A stretch of DNA of 64,000 nucleotides from Curvularia sp. ZM96 (lineage: Eukaryota; Ascomycota; Dothideomycetes; Pleosporales; Pleosporaceae). The stretch covers positions 4,340,001-4,404,000 of the forward strand of contig JAJGBQ010000003.1 in assembly GCA_022457065.1 (NCBI GenBank). Direction: 5' to 3'. Each line of letters starts with the position of its first letter. Position 1 is the first letter of the stretch. This document shows positions 10,897-20,862 of the stretch, in pieces. Below the pieces are notes generated by a model. That model saw only the letters and a program-made list of their open reading frames with translations, made no database searches and was not told the DNA's origin. The position numbers were made by a program, and so were the translations under genes.

Positions 10897-13800
10897 ATGG
10901 CGCCTGCTCGCTCTTCCTCCGCCGCGGCTGATCAGTCTCCACCCCCGCTCGCCGACTACTTCTTCATATCCGGCATCGAGTCGTCGCAGGTCTACGACGA
11001 GCGCACCCAGAACAATGTCATAGTCACTTCTCCGCTTGCCCAACCGCCCGTCGACGAGACTATTGAAGAAGACCGCGCTCTGGAGACAGATTCTGTTCGT
11101 CCGCCATCACAAGACGGCCTGTCCAACGGCGACAGAGGGCGGTCAAGGTCCAGGTCCCGGTCCGCACATCGCCTGAGCGAGAATCGCCAATCGTCCGGCA
11201 CAATCGTGGGACCCGATGTAAAGCCAACGGCGAGCAATCGAAGCAGCGCCACCATCAAGGGTGTGCAGCTTGGCGGATCTGGCTTGAGCGACCAGGAATT
11301 CGACATTGCGCTGCGCAAGTTTGCGTCTGAGCGCGACTCCTTCCTAGAAGAGATACAGTTTACCGCTGGTGTTGCACCGCATTCTCGCTCGACCCCCACC
11401 AGGCCGCGGCCACGACCTCAACGCGTCTCGCAAGCCAACCCCGAAGATGGAGTCGGTAACCTCAGATCCGGTGTTGGGAGCATCCGCCGGCGCATCTCCA
11501 CCATGCAGAGCAGCCTGAAACGCCAACCGTCCACAGCAAGACAATGTAAGTCGACGTCACATTCTGCACACAACCGTCATAGATGCTGGACTTGAAGCTC
11601 GTCCTTATGCACGATACGACATGGATTGTCTGCTTTTTGCATGCATCAACGATTGCTAACGTGCATGCAGCATCTATCCGAACTTCAAAGCGCCTATCGG
11701 GCTACAATTCTGTAATACCCGCACCCCAGCCATTCGCCCCGGATCCGGACATGCATCCTCTTCTCCGCCGTTACGAGCCTGTCCTACTGGACCGTTACCC
11801 GCCCAGGAACATGGTCGAGGAGCTCAAGAGGCGCAATCCATTCCCCGATTATGTACCCATGTTCGCTTTTCCAAACGATGTCAGCGTCGTATCCTCTGAC
11901 GAACGACCAAAGAGCCAGTGGCACGGCTTTGCCATGACCAACGGAGACGGATCGAAGCTGTACGGTATCTGTCTTATTGTATGGTTGCCCTTGAATGCAA
12001 CAGCTGCTGAAGGCCTTGAACGTCAGTGCGAAGAATGGCGAAATCTCCATATGAATCCTGAAGAACGGGAACTGGCCAGCAGCTTGGGCGAGCGTCTCGG
12101 ACTGGAGCGTGCCAAGTTGTCACAACTGCTAACTAAGCTTCCATCGGTGGCCCCTGATTCGGAAGAGCGCGAGAAGCTCGACGACGAGATTGGAGCAGTA
12201 GAAGAGAAGATTCAGCTCATGACAGACCTGCTCCGTCCAGTACGACATGGTGCGGCCTCCAAGATTGAGGGTCTGACTGACGGAGAGACTGGCCTATGGA
12301 TCCCACGTGCTTACGGTGTCTTGGGCCGAGATGCCAGTCTCACGCCGTTCTGGAAGGAGTGGCTCAAGGCAGTCGCCGTACCCATGACCAGTGGTGCGGT
12401 TCTCCGGGTGCCACCAAGCTCACCACGAGTAGGCATGTGGCAGCCGCTCGAGCGTTATGTCGTCAACCTGTGTGCGGAGGCTCTTAGTCCGATCACCTCC
12501 ATCACCCAGGTCGAGCTTGGCGTTCGAGAGCTGCGCATGTATGCTCGCAAGGAAGCCGAGAACGAATTACCTGGATCCCGCAACATTGACATTTACGCCC
12601 TTTTCCGCTGCATGTCGATCCCCAACATCGTTACTCTGTTTGAGTATGTGCTCTCCGAGGCTAGGATCATTCTTCTCTCTTCTCACACGTCTATGCTGCA
12701 TCTGGCGAGCATGGCAATCACGAATCTCCTGTACCCCTTCCAATGGACTGGCGTTTTCATTCCAGTCCTGCCCTCCCGTCTTGTCCAGACCATCGAAGCG
12801 CCCTGCCCCTATATTGTGGGAATCGAACGTCGTTATGAGCCCACCGACTATCCTGAAGACGACTACGTATTGGTTGATCTGGACGCCGACTCGATCGTTT
12901 CCAACGGTCCTCCGCCACCAGCACTCCCGCGCCAGCAGCGACGCAAACTCATGTCCTTGCTCCAGCAGTCTGCCCCGCACCGTGCACAATACGGCGTGCC
13001 TGCCGGTCCACCTGCTTATGCGATTGAGGCATTTCCATGCGACACGTTCGCTTCGGAAAACCCCAATGTCTTCTCAAACCGGCCACAGCCACTGACAATT
13101 CAGAGCTATGTTGGCTTGAACTCAACATCGTTTGGCACAATTCTTGGGCCATCGAGCTCGAGGCCCATAATCTTCAACGCTTTTCTACAGTCCAGTGCCT
13201 CAAGTCGCGGAAACGACAGGCCATCGACGGCTACCACTGTCAAGTCACACCACTCACCACCTTCACCGAAAGTTTCTCCTGTTTCCACTGTGTTCCCACC
13301 CATGCCAAGCACGCCTATATCTCGGAGCGATTCCGGCTATGCTCTCCAGGCAAACCTCCGCGAGAAGCGATCCGCCCACTTTGACACATCAAGTCGGCGA
13401 AGCTCATCGGTAAGTTTGGTTTTTGTAAATGTTGATCGTCAAACAACTAACGTGGTTAGTTTGGTTTCGAGCGCGTGCCCCCGCTCCGGCGCCCCTCTCA
13501 GCCGTTCCTTGGTCACCAACCAAGTGCCTCCACATCGTCACTTAGTCAGGAGTACAAGGCTGCCAGCTCTTCTTCATATGCGCCGTCAGTGTATGCGCAG
13601 TCGACATTGGCTGCATCGACGATTATGCCCGGTATGGCCGTGCATCCGGTTCGCAACACCTCCACTACACAGTGGCAGGAAGGTCATTGTCTGCAGTGGA
13701 GACCAAATGAAGATCGAGCTACCTGTTCGGTGTGTGAAGAAAAGGCGGATGACGGTCTCTATCGCTGTTCTGGTAAGGTTTCTTTTTTTGATTTGTCAAC

Positions 13801-14556
13801 TGTTTCTAATTAAAGGTGTTAGGCTGCAGCACATATGCTCATGGTAGATGCGTGGACTCGATCTGCATCGTCTGTCCCTCGGCGTTTCGCCCAGACCAAG
13901 TGCGAGCATCGTTTGTACGGTGCTTTGCCAGCCTGTTCTATACTTATCGGCGCTATCTAGTCCCGGCTACTGGAGAACGCAAGAAGCAGGGCATGAATTA
14001 CGAATTCAAGATGGATGAATTTGTCAAGAGCTTGCCGGCTGAAAACGTGCAGTACATTACCACACTGCAGCAGACACAAGGTTCGTAACTATGCTTCTTC
14101 CTGGACGTGCAACACCTAACAAGTCCATAGCTTTCAACGAGTTTATCCACGAACGCGAGAGCAAGCCAGCCGACGACCCTTCCATCAAACTTTTCGATGA
14201 GGTGATCCTAGCGAAGCGCAACCGCGGAAAGTCGGCATTCTTCTACAAGTCCAAGGTGGACTTTTTGTCAGACACGACGAACCACTTGTGGCGCACCGCT
14301 GCTGCAACCCCGCCAAATTCACGCTTCCCCGGCGACTATCGCTCTGTCGTCAGTCGGAGTATGTTCCTCCCAGCCCCATTGATTCAACCTCGCTAACAAA
14401 TCCATAGTTCCCGCCAAACTCGATCCGACGCTGATGAAGGAGCCGCGCGTCATCCAAGGCGTACCTCGTATGCCCCAGGCCAAAGCCCGCCGCAAACCCA
14501 TACCGTCCATGCTTGGATCAGACAGCAATAGCCCTCCACAGATACATACCTCATGA
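10897..14556 (+). CDS. DENN-domain protein with embedded C1 zinc finger (putative Rab GEF)
   Basis: Six exons (10897-11545, 11671-13409, 13460-13772, 13823-14080, 14131-14358, 14408-14556) encode 1111 residues. Residues 1-270 are disordered and Ser/Arg-rich. The uDENN region starts near 277 (YVPMFAFPNDVSVVSS). The cDENN core lies at about 520-640 (IPNIVTLFEYVLSEARIILL, LLYPFQWTGVFIPVLP) and the dDENN begins near 926 (RASFVRCFASLFYTYRRYL). DENN modules exchange nucleotide on Rab GTPases in membrane traffic. Between cDENN and dDENN lies a complete C1 pattern at about 872-918. A helical insertion of about 60 residues (ERELASSLGERLGLERAKL) sits in the N-terminal half. The exon 3 boundary could be off by a base. 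The Rab target is unknown. Confidence 0.87.
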
Positions 14557-15478
14557 TCTACATCTTAGCCCCACGCTCTGTATAACGACAAACCCCAACC
14601 TCTATGCCTCCTCCTGCCTCATTGCATCCTCATCTTTCTGCTTTATTACTCAACTTGTAACATACCTAGCGACGGAGTTTGTGGCGCATTACAGCATCAT
14701 CGGTAGAACTGCATCAAAGTCCGCTGGCAGGTGCTGACTTCTCAGATTGGATAATCTGACGGAAGAACTCAACTGCAATCTCTGAAATCATATTGCATTA
14801 CATGGGATAGATTATCGTATCTGCGCGCGGGTTAGTATTGGATTCCCTGCCTGGTCTAGTTTTTTTGAAAGCTGCGAAATCCGACAAAAAAGAGAGTTCT
14901 TGATTGCGGATGCATCGCTGTAATAACGTCTTGCTTTCTTTGCACCTGGTTGGCCCAGGCTGGCGTCTTCAGTTCGGGACTTGCGAACTTATTTTCCTTG
15001 TACACTATTGCTCCTGAAGCACACAATGAGAGAAAACAGCCGAAACATGTGGCGGCTCTAGAGGGCCTCCCGTACCACGAATACAGTCTACATCATCATA
15101 CCATCGACCGCCTAGACCGTGGCAACAAAGGATATCACCCTATAAGCTACGGCCTAATGCATGTGTTTGTGCTTGCAAACGTCCAATCAGCTCGTGTTTC
15201 GAAACCTTGTTCCTGACAAGCCCTGCTAGCGCCGATTGTAAATAGACAAGCGAATGGTCAGCGGCTTGGCGGACGCGTGGTGAGACGAGCCCCTTTGAGC
15301 ACTGCACTTTGCTGACCTTCTTTACGAGTCTCCTCTTTCTCTCCTTCACCAACACTCTTTGCTGTACATTCATTCACTTGGAATCACTCCAGCGTCACTC
15401 TTTAGGCTGCAATAACTATTAATTTATTAAAAACCCAATACCGATCGTTCCAATCCGGTTAACCCGCACACACTAAAG
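14557..15478. other. Intergenic stretch
   Basis: About 920 bases lie between DENN and the GPI-protein gene. A perfect 7-bp hairpin (TCAGATT, 4-nt loop, AATCTGA) lies at 14742-14759 and could be part of the DENN 3' end. The last 60 bases before the next ATG are A/T-rich. No gene was recognised. Confidence 0.45.
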
Positions 15479-16066
15479 ATGCTCGGACGCACTGTATTTG
15501 CCGCGACTCTCCTCGCGCTTGCTGAATTCGCGGTCGCTACGCCGCCTGCCTGCCTCCTTGGCGCCGCCAGCCAATTCAGCAGCCCTATCGACATGAAGAG
15601 CGTCTGCCAGTCCAAGGACCTCAAGTCTGAGGTGGCTAAGATCTGTGGCAACGACGCCGACGCTGCTATGGCTGCGCTCGCCGACATTTGCAACGCCCAG
15701 AACGCTCAGATTCGTAAGTCTACCATAACACGGAGTCGGTTATAAGGAGATCGTATGGCTAATCAACATGATACAGCCTCGGGTGTGCCTTCTGTCACTG
15801 CTCCTTTGTCGACCGGCTCGTCCCCCAAGTCGACCAGCGTGGGAGCTTCGCACGTCGTCCCCATGTACCCCACTGGTACTGGCTCCAGCTCCGGCGGCCA
15901 CAGTGGTGGAAACAGCACTGTGCCTGCTGCGACTGGCACGCCCAAGCCGCCTGTTGCTAGCTCCCCTGCTCCTTCCACTACGAATGTTCCTAACAACAAC
16001 GGCGCTGGCAAGCTCGAGTTCGGTCTTGCGGCTGTTGTTGCTGGTATCATGGCTGCTGCTTTGTAG
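15479..16066 (+). CDS. Small secreted GPI-anchored protein
   Basis: Two exons (15479-15713, 15777-16066) encode 174 residues. A clear signal peptide (MLGRTVFAATLLALAEFAVA, cut near residue 20) is followed by a short helical domain of about 60 residues with four cysteines. Then comes a Ser/Thr/Pro/Gly-rich stalk likely to be O-glycosylated, and a C-terminal hydrophobic tail (LAAVVAGIMAAAL) after NNGAG, which is a good GPI attachment context. This layout is typical of fungal cell-wall or membrane-anchored proteins. The four-cysteine domain is too small for the eight-cysteine CFEM pattern. Function is unknown; a surface role is inferred only from topology. Confidence 0.82.
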
Positions 16067-17183
16067 GTTGTGTGAAGAACAGGGTGGTGATGAGGTTGGA
16101 GAAGGGACGTTTCCGCGGAGGATGGAGCGTGGTTTTGGTAGTTCTTCGTATATAATTGGAAACCTATTTGGACAATAACAGAACAAAAGAAATGCACGCT
16201 TGTTGCGGTGAAGACGAGAAACATCTCCATGTGCCTATACCACATCGTTACGTGATTATGCCCCTTTTTCCCAGTTTCCTTGCTTATTCTATCACAAAAC
16301 GTGGCCTTTGTTGTTTTTTGTTCCAATAGTCTGGTCCTATGTACACTATCGTTGCTTCTTGAACTCACCCCCGGCCCTCTTCTCATTCCTTCTTCCAGCC
16401 CACATCCTCTTCATTTCCCCAGACTCTTCGGCATTCTAGACTATATTACTTTTTCTCCCACCACCAGTCCAAAAGCCGTTTCCACGCCGATCCACCCATA
16501 CCCCTAGCCCATTCACCAAAAACAAATCCAACTCGCTTCTATCCATCCCCCGCGCATACGCGAGACTAACCCAGCACACGCTAAACCCACCTCTTTCCTT
16601 TTCTCCTAGCGTGCAAGAATCCACATCTTTTACTCCGCGGGTCTAGATCCCTGTCTGTCTGCCACTTTTCCCACATCACTGTGAAATCCATACTTTTTAC
16701 ATACACACATACTACCGACGATTCGCCTAACGAGGAGACTAGTAGTCTGGCACTGCCGAAAAGGGCTTTACACATTCGCTTACGGGACGCCTGGTGGATA
16801 CCTGCGCGAGTCTAGAACGGGTGCGTAGAGGGCCTGACTAGGGAGGGGCACGCGGAGGTAAGCGACTAGGTGGAAAGGTTGAGGGTAGGCTGGCAGCGGG
16901 GTCATGAGGCCGATGCGAGAGGGTCTGGAACATGATAGAGTAGCAGTAGTTACTACGTGCCTTGATTGTGTAGCGTGCATCTTGCTAACGTGGTGTTCCC
17001 TGGCTGCGTTCGCTTAGGCGCGGGCTGCCTGGCTCTGGTGGGCGTGTTGGGTTAGGCAGCGCAGAGTTTTCGCGATGCTCCCCGCACAGCCCCGCCTTTG
17101 GGTATGATACACGTAATTATGGCTGGCAGGACATTGTTTCGAGTATATATTCAATCAAATAACTCAGATATTCAAAATACTGC
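16067..17183. other. Intergenic stretch, C/T-rich centre
   Basis: About 1.1 kb lie between the GPI-protein gene and the tRNA. The plus strand is pyrimidine-rich at about 16370-16620. Frames on the minus strand here reflect that composition and do not look like proteins. Confidence 0.45.
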
Positions 17184-17265
17184 GGCAAGATGGCCGAGCG
17201 GTCTAAGGCGCTAGCTTCAGGTGCTAGTAGAGAAATCTGCGTGGGTTCGAATCCCACTCTTGTCA
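17184..17265 (+). tRNA. tRNA-Leu (anticodon CAG)
   Basis: The 82 bases fold as a class II tRNA. The acceptor stem GGCAAGA pairs with TCTTGTC (one G-T pair), followed by discriminator A. The D arm is GCC..GGC with box A TGGCCGAGCGG, and the anticodon stem CTAGC/GCTAG holds the loop TTCAGGT. The anticodon CAG is at 17218-17220. There is an extended variable arm, and a T arm GTGGG-TTCGAAT-CCCAC containing box B. No intron is present. A run of T about 12 bases downstream can serve as Pol III terminator. The 3' CCA is absent, as expected for a eukaryotic nuclear gene. Confidence 0.95.
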
Positions 17266-17373
17266 TCTCTTTGGTTCTTTTTGCGCAATGGCATTCCATT
17301 TTGCTGTTCTGAGTGCTTTTTGTTGTGCGGATATGTTGGATCTGGGTGGTGCGGGGTCTTGGTGGACTGGAAC

Positions 17374-17568
17374 TACCCGGACAGGAGCTGCACTCGCCAA
17401 CACCAAACCATTCACCATAAATTACTCATGTTTGTTAACTATAACAAGACTTCAAGCTATGCAGAATCTTCCTATGTAGCTTACGATACTATTTTTTGTT
17501 AATTTTAGCTATATTATAGGCTATTGTTTGTAGGTGCGTCGTTTCGGTAACCAGCTCCTGTCCGGGTA
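17374..17568. mobile_element. MITE-like element with 15-17 bp terminal inverted repeats
   Basis: The sequence TACCCGGACAGGAGCTG (17374-17390) recurs as an exact reverse complement at 17552-17568. It bounds a 195-base unit with an A/T-rich interior and no coding capacity. If the outer TA is read as the target duplication, the termini are CCCGGACAGGAGCTG and the layout is that of a Tc1/mariner-type MITE. It sits about 110 bases downstream of the tRNA-Leu. The alternative is a long-range stem in an unknown transcript. No second copy was noticed in the window. Confidence 0.55.
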
Positions 17569-19450
17569 TTTCGGTCCCCTGAGGGAGAGAGAGAGTACGC
17601 GATGCACGTTGGTACGTTGTAGAAACTGCAGTAGGTTTTTTTTTTGCAGGGCGATTATACGAGGACACCAGTTCTACTAGGCGCTTTACTATTCATATGT
17701 GATTGATTTCGAATTGACAGGGATAGAATCAGGTGTAGTGTAGAAGACGTACATTGTTGCGAATGCAGTCATCACAAGGCTGGTTTCAATGCTCCAGGAC
17801 AGACGGATTCTGCAAATGCCGAAGCGCAGATTCCCTTCGTCATGGCTCTTCGTGGCTTGTAATTCCTACCTCTGAACAAGGGCTTGTACAATGCTCTCAC
17901 CGTCATCATGAAATAGCAAGGGCAGCCACGTACTTGATCCCATGTTTCTGCTAATCAGACCCACACGTATCATACTCACGAGATGCCTCCCTCCTTTCCA
18001 AGTACTCGTCGCATAGGCTTACAACATAAGATTCGCTCGCGTACCGTTGCATCGAGGTTATAGGAAGGCCCAAGGCATCGTTTTCAAGTACAGGTTGCGC
18101 CATCCCCGATAGAATCATAAGTGCAGTGAAAGCAGTATACTCATTCAATAAGTGCCACCTCGGGGCCACAGAAGGCTATGTTTTTTCGCAAGGATAAGAG
18201 GCAGGCAATGGTTTCCTGAAGGCGCGATGTGCGCATGGTGTACCTTTAGGCAGCACAACAGCACTGTCCTCGTCGAAAGCCGTAGTAATAGCCCTCATAG
18301 TGCGCAACCGTTAACCGAGAAGCGAATCTTCTCTAAGTCAAAGCCCCGTATATTCTTCGCGCAGGAGACCTGTATCTGGGCTACGCGTAGAAGTTTCCAG
18401 TCTGTACGCCATGACTCAGAAGGAGCACTACGACATAGGCTCGCTAGAAAACCAGAAACCACTCATGCTCGAGTCTTTCTTTTACTTTATGAACAACTGC
18501 GGCTCACTTGTTGCGAAAGCTCGATGTAGTTGCCTCGTCTTGTCTAGGTCTACGCGATTTTCGGAAGCGATGTTGTTTGATCTTGCTGTTCCTCATGTAC
18601 AAACAATACGCTTTGCCCTTTCCATTTCAATGATCAGACGGCAGTTCAACGCTCCCTGGAACGACAGACGGCAAGGAGCTGGGTGTGCGAGGCGTCGTCG
18701 CTGGAGTGGCCTGAGACATAACCACCACTAAGTGCCAATCCAAGCAGTGCATCTGCACCCGTTGTCCACTCGTTGAAGCGCATAGCTGTCTGACTCTTCT
18801 ATCTGCAATACAAAATTTCTTTTCAATAACAAAGGCCCATGGTACTTGCCCTCTCACACCAATTGGGTAGTTGTTGCCTGACATTGTGCCGCACAAGGTA
18901 TGCTCGACTGCCCACACGCACACAGTCATCACTTGCATCTTCCTGAAAGAGACAGTCTCGACAGAAAGCTCTATGGTTCTGCCTCGTCCTGTCTCTGTTT
19001 TCCCCAATACTTATCAGTCACAAGCCCCGTCAGTCGAATAAAGTGTCGTTCCACCAGAAGATTTCTCCATTACAATGCACAGCCACGGCGTTCAGACTCA
19101 TTCCAGCCCTCTTCATTTACCATACATCAATAATCGCGAACGATTGGACGTGCCATCCCCACCGCCCACCCGTGATTCGTCTACAAAGCGTCGTTACTTG
19201 ATGACTCCAGGAGCTTCACGGCCAATATCCAGCTCTCGAGTACTGCTTGTACCATGGTCGTCAGTCTTCGAGATGAACCATCGTCGGCAGTCACGTATAT
19301 CAAGGCAAAAATGCCCATATTCTCTTTCCCTCTCTTCATCCATCCTTCTGTCACTTACAGATTCAAGCCCACTGGATTATCATCATAACTTATCCTTCAT
19401 TCGACGCGTCAACGCGTTAATATATCTTTCTCACATCTTTTACTGCCACA
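17569..19450. other. Intergenic stretch, no recognised gene
   Basis: About 1.9 kb hold only short frames. A plus-strand frame at 18411-18731 has some protein-like composition at its start but degrades into basic low-complexity sequence, and I could not link it to a family. The A/C-rich 70 bases before 19451 probably form the leader of the next gene. Confidence 0.4.
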
Positions 19451-20236
19451 ATGGCATCCTCTGGGCAGTACCACGCGACGGGAGCCCCAAAGTTGATCCT
19501 CACTAAGAGGACGAAGCCGCTCCCTCCCTCCTCTCCACCAGCAAACCCATGGTCATCTCGGACATCTTCTTTCTCTTCATCTGTGTCTTCGTCTCCGTCT
19601 TCCTCGCCGCCTTCCTCGCCGCCTTCCTCGTCTACAGCCCTCTCCTGGCGGAGCCAATCCTCCTCATCGCCAAAACCTTCGCCACCATCATCATCACCAC
19701 CAAAGACCCAGGCACACTGGGCAACCACAAACAGCTGGCGAAGCGGCTCGCCACCAAAATCTATCTCCAAGCCGGCAACACCGGCCTTTGACGAGCTCCT
19801 CGAGGGGCAAGTCTTATGGCTTGGTAATCCGCCTTGCGGCTCCATCTTTTGGCAGCATCCACAGCTGTCTGCCCCACAGGGTCATCCTGTGGTGGTAGTT
19901 GGAAAGCACCGGGACAAGGACGGTGAAGCCTTCGTTCGCTTCCGCGTGGTGACGAGCTTCGGCGGAGAGAGGCTCCAAGACAAGAAGCCACGACACCAGT
20001 GGCGGTATTTCATGCTCTGTGAGAACACAGAAGAGCAACCCAACCTTGACGATGTACGCTTCGCCAAGGCGGCGCCGGGCTCTGGGGTTTTCAAGAAACG
20101 TTGTTACGTTAACCTCAGTGTAAACTCGATTTAGTATGTCGAGTATAAACACCTTGAGGTCTTTGCACCCCAACCCAGCTTGCGGTTCGACAGAGCGTCA
20201 ACCGCTGAGATTCAGCAGGCGCCGGCGAACTACTAG
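19451..20236 (+). pseudogene. Uncharacterised fungal protein gene with in-frame TAG
   Basis: The frame runs from ATG at 19451 to TAG at 20132-20134 (227 residues) and then continues without any shift for 33 more codons to TAG at 20234. The first 115 residues are Ser/Pro-rich and disordered. The remainder is a compact domain with GHPVVVVGKHRDKDGE, RFRVVTSFGGERL and KKRCYVNLSVNSI. After the TAG comes YVEYKHLEVFAPQPS, which reads as the natural end of the domain. I recall a family of small fungal proteins with this HPVVV..VTSF..YVN layout, but no known function. Either a nonsense mutation (CAG to TAG is one transition) truncates the gene, or an unrecognised intron ending at 20134 removes the stop. 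One such candidate is 20054-20134, 81 nt, which keeps frame. Confidence 0.55.
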
Positions 20237-20247
20237 TTTGCGTCAAG

Positions 20248-20535
20248 GCCGAGCCACCGATGGTTTACACCTGAAGGTCCCCGGCACAGTTCTCACAGTT
20301 TATCACCACAACCGCAGCTACCATTACCACCTCTTTTTGTCTCGCGACAATGCCGAATGCCACCGCTGGCTCATGCCTGAAGGTCCCGGCACAATTTCCT
20401 CATTTCACCACCACCACCACCACCACCACCACCACTACCACTAGTTGGTATCATCTCTCTTCGAATCAAACATCTCTCGACAACGCCGAACGCCACCGAT
20501 GGCTCACGCCTGAAGGTGCCCGGCACTATTCTCTT
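20248..20535 (+). repeat. Three imperfect direct repeats with a CAC microsatellite
   Basis: A unit of about 50 bases recurs at 20248-20296, 20352-20400 and 20485-20535. Each copy carries GCCGA, then CCACCG.TGG, then CCTGAAGGT and CCCGGCAC. Copies 2 and 3 also share upstream CTCG(C)GACAA, so the true unit is longer. Spacings are 104 and 133 bases. A run of about ten CAC triplets (about 20406-20436) sits between copies 2 and 3 and accounts for most of the length difference. Confidence 0.7.
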
Positions 20536-20622
20536 AGTACTCTCTTCATGACTTGACGACGCTTTTTCACAACGTCCTGCAGGCAGGATTGGATAATGGT
20601 ATAACAAGGGAGGACATATGAC

Positions 20623-20862
20623 TTTTTATTTTGTCACCACAAACCCCTGGAGAAAGCTGTGCGAGATATCGCAAGGCAGTACTGCAAGAAGCACGACAAA
20701 TGTGATGGTAATGACTGGTACCGTTGGCGCCTGGACGACGAGGATCAACAACAGACGCTTATGGAAGGCTCATGTGATGCTCCGTCTCCCAATTCCAAGC
20801 CCATGGAGCGTTTCTCCTTCGCTCCTACGAATATCACCCAAACAACCTCAACGCGGGGATAA
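20623..20862 (+). CDS. Possible small gene or gene remnant
   Basis: A frame of about 80 codons contains a stretch with protein-like composition: ARQYCKKHDKCDGNDWYRWR, followed by an acidic segment and a Pro/Ser tail, with three cysteines. There is no ATG at its head (the nearest start-like codon is GTG at 20659), so it would need an upstream exon. I could not recognise the family. It may be a decayed exon. Confidence 0.2.
   Translation, partial: FLFCHHKPLEKAVRDIARQYCKKHDKCDGNDWYRWRLDDEDQQQTLMEGSCDAPSPNSKPMERFSFAPTNITQTTSTRG

Noticed and set aside
17117..17299. A 60-codon minus-strand frame containing RVGFEPTQ-like sequence
   Set aside because: This is the antisense translation of the tRNA-Leu gene, a common database artefact, and not a protein gene.
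19417..19845. Minus-strand Glu/Asp/Gly-rich frame opposite the uncharacterised gene
   Set aside because: The acidic run is the reverse of the Ser/Pro coding repeats; the plus strand carries the compact domain and is preferred.
20406..20445. Poly-His coding stretch
   Set aside because: It is a translated CAC microsatellite inside a non-coding repeat, not evidence of a metal-binding protein.
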